64,000 bases of DNA from Ignelater luminosus (Eukaryota; Arthropoda; Insecta; Coleoptera; Elateridae): the NCBI GenBank assembly GCA_011009095.1, contig VTPC01091274.1:58172-122171 (forward strand). The letters are read 5' to 3'. Each line of letters starts with the position of its first letter. Position 1 is the first letter of the stretch. A program made the translations under genes and the position numbers. Under the pieces are notes generated by a model that saw only the letters and a program-made list of their open reading frames with translations, had not been told where the DNA came from and did no database searches. This document shows, piece after piece, positions 59,210 to 64,000 of the stretch.

Positions 59210-61505
59210 GGTCTCTTGATATTCAGTAAGTCAAATTATGGAAATTGATCAAGAAGTATAAAAACCACTACTAAATTAATGTAAATGTGTACCATATATT
59301 AGCATTGTTACTGCAAAACTTGGTTTTTAGAGCCTAAACATGTGTGTTACATCTTAGAATATCTCTTGTAGTCCTAACAAGACATAAAAATTAATGTACA
59401 AGGATAATTTTTTTTTGCAATTACACTAATAGGTATTATACAGTGAGCACTTACGTTTTTCAATTTTTTAAATTATAACTGAAAGTATAGTTAAGAGCAT
59501 TTCTAACAGTCTGAATACTTCAGCCAGGCGTTAATATATGAAGCCATTGAATGCGTGCAAATCCTGCAAGTTGCTTGTAGGTCACGAACTTGTTGAAAAG
59601 GTGAAGAAGTTGTTAGCATCATAATATGTGGATATGTACTTATTCAACCTCCAAAATGTCTCTTATGCTTCCACTAGAATTTTCTCATCTTTTATCCGAA
59701 TGTCTCTTTCAACAGTTTCATTTTGGTTTTCCTTAATTTTTTATGGTGCAAGAAAAATGAGATACTTAGAGTTACTATCCCAAAATGACTTGTGTGTAAA
59801 TTATTTTAACAAAAATATAGGCAAGCAAATACTCCAAAATTAGCTTTAAAAAGCAAAAAAGGAAACGCCTTCTTTACAAACATATTTTATTTTAGATTTC
59901 ACTTTCTCGGATTTACATTTATTTTTTACGCGTATATAGGAATGTCAGCCATGGAATAGTAATCAAAAGAATACACACATGAAATATTTATTACCCTAGA
60001 CTAGACAAGAAAATATAAAATTTAGCAACAGCAAAAAATGCGTATAAATGTTCAGATGATTGACGTCTTTTTTTAAGATGGTCGGACCTGCCATTCAAGC
60101 AGTAAAAAACAAACATTGCGAATTTAAAAAACCTACATGCTGCGAATGTCCTTGGTTACAGTAAAAGAATCGAATAAGTACAATGATTATAATTTTAGAT
60201 TTTTGTTCCTGGAAACAAATTTGTCAAAACAATGATTTAAGGTGTATTTTATAAGCACGTACAGGTACAGTGTCAGGAAGTGTAAGACTGGAAAATATCA
60301 CAAAAAATTCATGTTAAGCAAATTTTCATTTCATTGTAAAACATGTAATACATAAGTAAAACGGTGTTACTGCGCGCTAATTATGTGCATACTTTAGGTA
60401 TCTTGATCTTTTTGAAATTTCTGACGTACCTTATATTTATTTTGCTGTTTCTCTTTGTGTTTAACATTAAAAGAACAAATAATTCTACTTGTCTGTCAGA
60501 AATAAACTTGTTTTTACTTTGATATTTTGAAATTCTTCAAGTTTTTGATTATGTAAATTAATTTCAATTATGAAATCTGAAGATCTGAGTATGTGAACTC
60601 AACCATGCAATTAAATTCATAAAATGACTCACAAGTGTTTACACTTTATATCAACAAAACAAATTATCATACATACTATGTAGACGTTTTAAAGAATTGT
60701 GTAATTAAAAATCCAAAATACTTTTATTTATTTTAGAGCCAAATGTACATGGGATATGCAAGGTTTAGTTCCGCATGAATGAAATCATGCAAATCTCAGT
60801 CCTGCATCAAATTTGTTAAAAATATTTTCAGGTGAGAACTTAGTTATTGCAAGATTCGTATTAAAATTATTTTTCATACCTATTCAACTGCACATGAATC
60901 AACCTTAAATAGCTTTGAATCTCTTGTTTATTGGATAAATGAGCAAACATTGCAAAAATCTATGAGAATTCTGATTTTTCACTCCAGGCAAACCCGCATA
61001 CAATGCATTGTTGTCACTCATTACACACTGAGCTGTATCACCAAGATAATGAAGTTTGGAACTTCTTGTAGGATGATACGGTCAAACCAGATTTTATGTT
61101 CTACCTAACAAATGGTATCCATCCTATTAACTTAAACCAGTGGGGACTTTATTTAAAGTTTGACTCTACCTCGTCAAATAGAAAAAGAGGAAAGTCAAGA
61201 AAAACATTTTTTCTAAATCAAGCTCCAAGGTAAATTACAAAATCTCCCGATAATACTGATTAACAAACTGAAACTCTTTTTCTGGTTCCTAGTTATAAAT
61301 AGCTGATCTTGAATAATTTTTTCATGCTGAATCTAAATCTGCTTTTTATTCTTCCTTAACACGTATAGTTCCCAAGAAAACATGATTTTGTTCCAAAATA
61401 AAACGCTAAAGTAATTAGATGCATTTTATATTACAAAATGTACATAAAACCCATTAAAATATTCTATTTGACAGTTACCTTTTGTGTAATGATATATTAG
61501 GGTCT
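59210..61505. other. 2.3 kb without a recognisable gene
   Basis: AT-rich. Contains the second copy of the dispersed repeat (59585-59745). The 71-codon frame 59628-59843 has no motif. Confidence 0.45.
59585..59745 (+). repeat. dispersed direct repeat, copy 2
   Basis: Matches 55125-55290 in the same orientation at about 70% identity (GTACTTATTCAACC, TCATCTTTTATC). The pair is 4.5 kb apart and the jockey-like LINE lies between. Confidence 0.5.
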
Positions 61506-61508
61506 TCT

Positions 61509-62857
61509 CTAATCAGTACCTAATATGTCTGAATTCCATCTTCCCTTGTATCGGTTTTCCAACGTTGAAAGGTCTTGATGGAAACGCTCCCCATGCTTAT
61601 CACTTACTGCTCCCAAATTGTCTCGGAAAAAATCCAAATGAGAATGTAAATAATGCATCTTTAGCGACATATTACATTCCATTTTACGGTAAGCTGTCAA
61701 CGAGATTTTTGAAATTTTCCGCTTTGTTGTTGCCCAAAAAACCCTTTACGACAGATTTGAAACAATTCCACGCCACCTTTTCTTTTCCTTGTCATTCATT
61801 AATTGCCAAATTTGGGGACCCACAAATATGCCCTTCTTTATCTTAGCTTCGCTGATTTTTGAAATTTTTTCATTTATGTATTGAAAACCTCTTCCGCCAC
61901 GATCCATACCTTTTACAAAATTCTTTATCAGCCCTAACTTTATATGCAAAGGGGACAAATAGATATTGTTTCTATCCATAAGGCTTTTCTTTTCGCAATA
62001 TAATACTGCGATTTAGCACGACTATACCATTCGCACAAAAAGTAACTGTATTTTCTAAATCCCAGTTGCATTCCTAATAACCAAGCTATAACTTTCAAAT
62101 CTCCATAGATTTTCCACTCGTATCATTTATAGTCTACGCTCCTTAAAAGGCGTTTCATAGTTTCATAGGATTCCTTTACGTGAACTGAATATGCAATGGG
62201 ATTGGAACGCATTGCCATTGTGCAATAGAACTGCTTTCAAACTAAATTTAGACTATCAATAAACAGTCGCCATTCTCTTGGTTTGTGTTTACGTTCAAGG
62301 ATTTACATCAAACTGTCAACATCACTGCAGCAGGTAAAATTGTTGTTCATAGAATAAAACTCAGAAAACTTCTTTGCGCGGTTACAGAAATGATTAATTT
62401 TGGTACTGTGTTCCAGTAAATTCCAACGTTTCAATCGGAAGCCAAGCAACTCGGCTTTGCTTTTGCTTAAGTTCAAATCACAAACTAAATAGTTTAATTG
62501 TGCCTGTGTGATCAAATGTGGCTCGGTGGGATCTCGAGGAATAAATTCTGAATCATTGCTAGAAACAATGTCGCCATTTTCTTCATCTGATCCGTCAAAT
62601 GTTTCTGGTGGCACAGAAACTAGAAGATCAATACAATGGCCAACGGGTCTTATCGCCGATGTTAAATTAGGATACACAATAGATTTTTTATTTTTTGCAG
62701 AGAAGCCTGCCATTTTTGTTATACAGAAGTAACAATCGGATAGATGATCTTTTTGTTCCCTCCATATCATAGGTAGTGCGAAAAGCATACATACACGGGA
62801 ACGTTTTATCCACTGTCGAAGGCGATTTGCACAAGAAATACAATATGTGGTGCCCAT
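61509..62857 (-). pseudogene. second uncharacterised multicopy arthropod family, broken
   Basis: From the ATG at 62855-62857, 184 codons are open: MGTTYCISCANRLRQWI, FALPMIWREQKDHLSDCYFC (a Cys/His zinc-finger-like part), KKSIVYPNLTSAIRPVGH, an acidic linker, then HLITQAQLNYLVCDLNLSKS and AELLGFRLKRWNLL. Frame-shifted blocks follow: SLKAVLLHNGNAFQS, DLKVIAWLLGMQLGFRKYSY-F-LCEW, LSPLHIKLGLIKNFVKGMD, SEAKIKKGIFVGPQIWQLM and MHYLHSHLDFFRDNLGAVSD, GERFHQDLSTLENRYKGRW, to 61509. I know the family as uncharacterised, very repetitive and often annotated as host genes in arthropods and cnidarians. At least five breaks in this copy. No flanking TIR was found. Function unknown; a transposon-borne gene is plausible. 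Confidence 0.75.
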
Positions 62858-62899
62858 TGATTATGTTGATCTCCAACTTGACATTCAAAGTACAGACAA

Positions 62900-63920
62900 T
62901 AAGCTGTCTTTATTAGCGCAGTAAAACATCGTTTTTAGTGTTTAGCAGTAAACTCTGCACAAACGTAACAAAAACTGCCCGGATCATTCCCAAATTTACG
63001 GGACATGATTAATATTTCTATAGTTATCACTCAAAACACTTTTCTTTGTTAAGCAGTGATAACTTCACTCGCTCCACAAAACAGTACTAACGCTAAACAG
63101 GTTTATACATAAGTGATCTCACTTATGGAAAGTTGAATGTACAAATATTTATCAGAGTGACATACCTGTTGATAACATGCTAATAGCTTTCTAATATATG
63201 CAGAATGCAATTATCTCATTTCTAAAACTTCTTATCACTAATACGTAATTACCTAATATAATTATAATTATACTGTTCACTGGAACTTCAAATGCATATA
63301 TTTCAAAAACTATACATAATAGAAAAAATCTGAAAGCAGATTTGAATTCAAAATAAAAAGTTGCATTAGAATTACCTAGTTTTGTTTAAGAACCAAAAAC
63401 TCCGTTAATCAGTGTAATTATAGTTCCACCTTTTAAATCTAAAAAGTTCGCTAAACAAAGCATTCTAGAAAACTATAGTACTATCTAACAATTTGTTAAC
63501 AGTATACGGGGTACTTTAATATGATTGACACAACAGTTTGCCTATTTTCTCAACAACATTTCAAAGTAAATGGATTAAACCCAAAACAATCTACGGTCTC
63601 TACAGATATGAATCACTTGAAGGTTAGATTGCGACATGATAGAAACTGTCCTAAGATACAATACAATACAATTTCACTAGAAATTATTAAACTATAATTG
63701 CGACATAGTAATAGCTCCTCAAAAACTGCCATTAGGCTGATATTGATTGGCTAAAAAGGCAGCAGATGTTAAACAAGAAAAAATTCATAGAGTGAAACCT
63801 ACCCAAAGAATATTTTAGGCTAAACGCGGTATGAAATTTCTAGCAGTTTGTCTAAAGCAAACGCTTTTAACTCAAATTAAATGTAAATAATACGTTCCTA
63901 CATCAGCGACTTTGGATTTT
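62900..63920. other. AT-rich stretch, no recognisable gene
   Basis: Could include the promoter or an upstream exon of the family copy at 61509-62857, but no motif supports this. Confidence 0.45.
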
Positions 63921-63924
63921 AGCC

Positions 63925-63999
63925 CTAAAGCTGCTTGATTTCCTCCAGAACGTAGTCGCTCGGACTCTCATCTGAATCATTTCCGACATCAGAATTTTG
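63925..63999 (-). CDS. possible C-terminal exon end, cut by window edge
   Basis: The minus strand from the edge reads QNSDVGNDSDESPSDYVLEE and IKQL, then a stop at 63925-63927. The Ser/Asp/Glu-rich composition is unlike chance frames in this AT-rich DNA and is typical of acidic protein regions. Only 24 codons are visible, so the protein cannot be named, and it could be part of an element that continues beyond 64000. Confidence 0.3.
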   Translation of the reverse strand, partial: QNSDVGNDSDESPSDYVLEEIKQL

Positions 64000-64000
64000 G

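Noticed and set aside
1-64000. CRISPR arrays, operons, ribosome binding sites, prophage
   Set aside because: No direct-repeat/spacer array or bacterial gene organisation; the sequence is eukaryotic in every recognisable feature.

Overview
The window reads as AT-rich, gene-poor arthropod (probably insect) nuclear DNA that is almost wholly transposon-derived. Support for an insect comes from the element spectrum: several mariner and Tc1 lineages, a PIF/Harbinger remnant with MADF-type reading frames, jockey-like, endonuclease-RT and R2-like LINEs, a gypsy-like LTR fossil, and two multicopy uncharacterised arthropod protein families that I recognise from memory. I see no prokaryotic gene organisation. 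No complete host gene is visible. The best host candidate is a single signal-peptide-like first exon with a good 5' splice site (47082-47154). A 25-codon acidic reading-frame end at the right edge is a weaker one.

Layout. 1-317: end of a mariner. 2.9-3.4 kb: decayed Tc1-like transposase. 3900-6774: element with 15-bp terminal inverted repeats (TIRs) and a perfect 8-bp target duplication, enclosing a broken copy of an uncharacterised arthropod gene family. 7601-7987: MITE with 31-bp perfect TIRs. 8635-9580: deleted Harbinger that keeps the start of a MADF ORF at one end and the start of a transposase at the other. 12.1-13.8 kb: LINE. 14673-15956: near-complete irritans-type mariner. 17.94-32.9 kb: two ~1.3-kb inverted arms, about 75% alike, enclosing ~12 kb. 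Inside them lie two nearly identical copies of one segment either side of a 400-N gap. One copy carries a mariner and the other has the empty site, so this may be unmerged haplotypes. 33.0-33.9 kb: broken tyrosine-recombinase gene just outside the right arm.

39.6-40.5 kb: Tc1 fossil. 40.9-42.8 kb: gypsy-like LTR fossil. 43.5-45.4 kb: LINE split by a 1-kb Tc1-type foldback element. 46.3-46.9 kb: second N gap. 47.08 kb: signal-peptide exon. 48.8-50.3 kb: LINE followed by a 490-bp MITE. 51.6-52.6 kb: old mariner. 52.7-54.1 kb: R2-like LINE remnant, minus strand. 56863-58212: 5'-truncated jockey-like LINE with a 14-bp target duplication. 58.8-59.2 kb: open frame of unknown origin. 61.5-62.9 kb: broken copy of a second uncharacterised multicopy family, minus strand.

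The genes do not form a pathway. The history is repeated insertion, nesting, decay and local duplication. The most informative points are the TIR and target duplication around the uncharacterised family at 3.9-6.8 kb, the long inverted arms with phased palindromes, and the empty/filled mariner site across the assembly gap. Family names rest on motif recognition by eye; no search was run.
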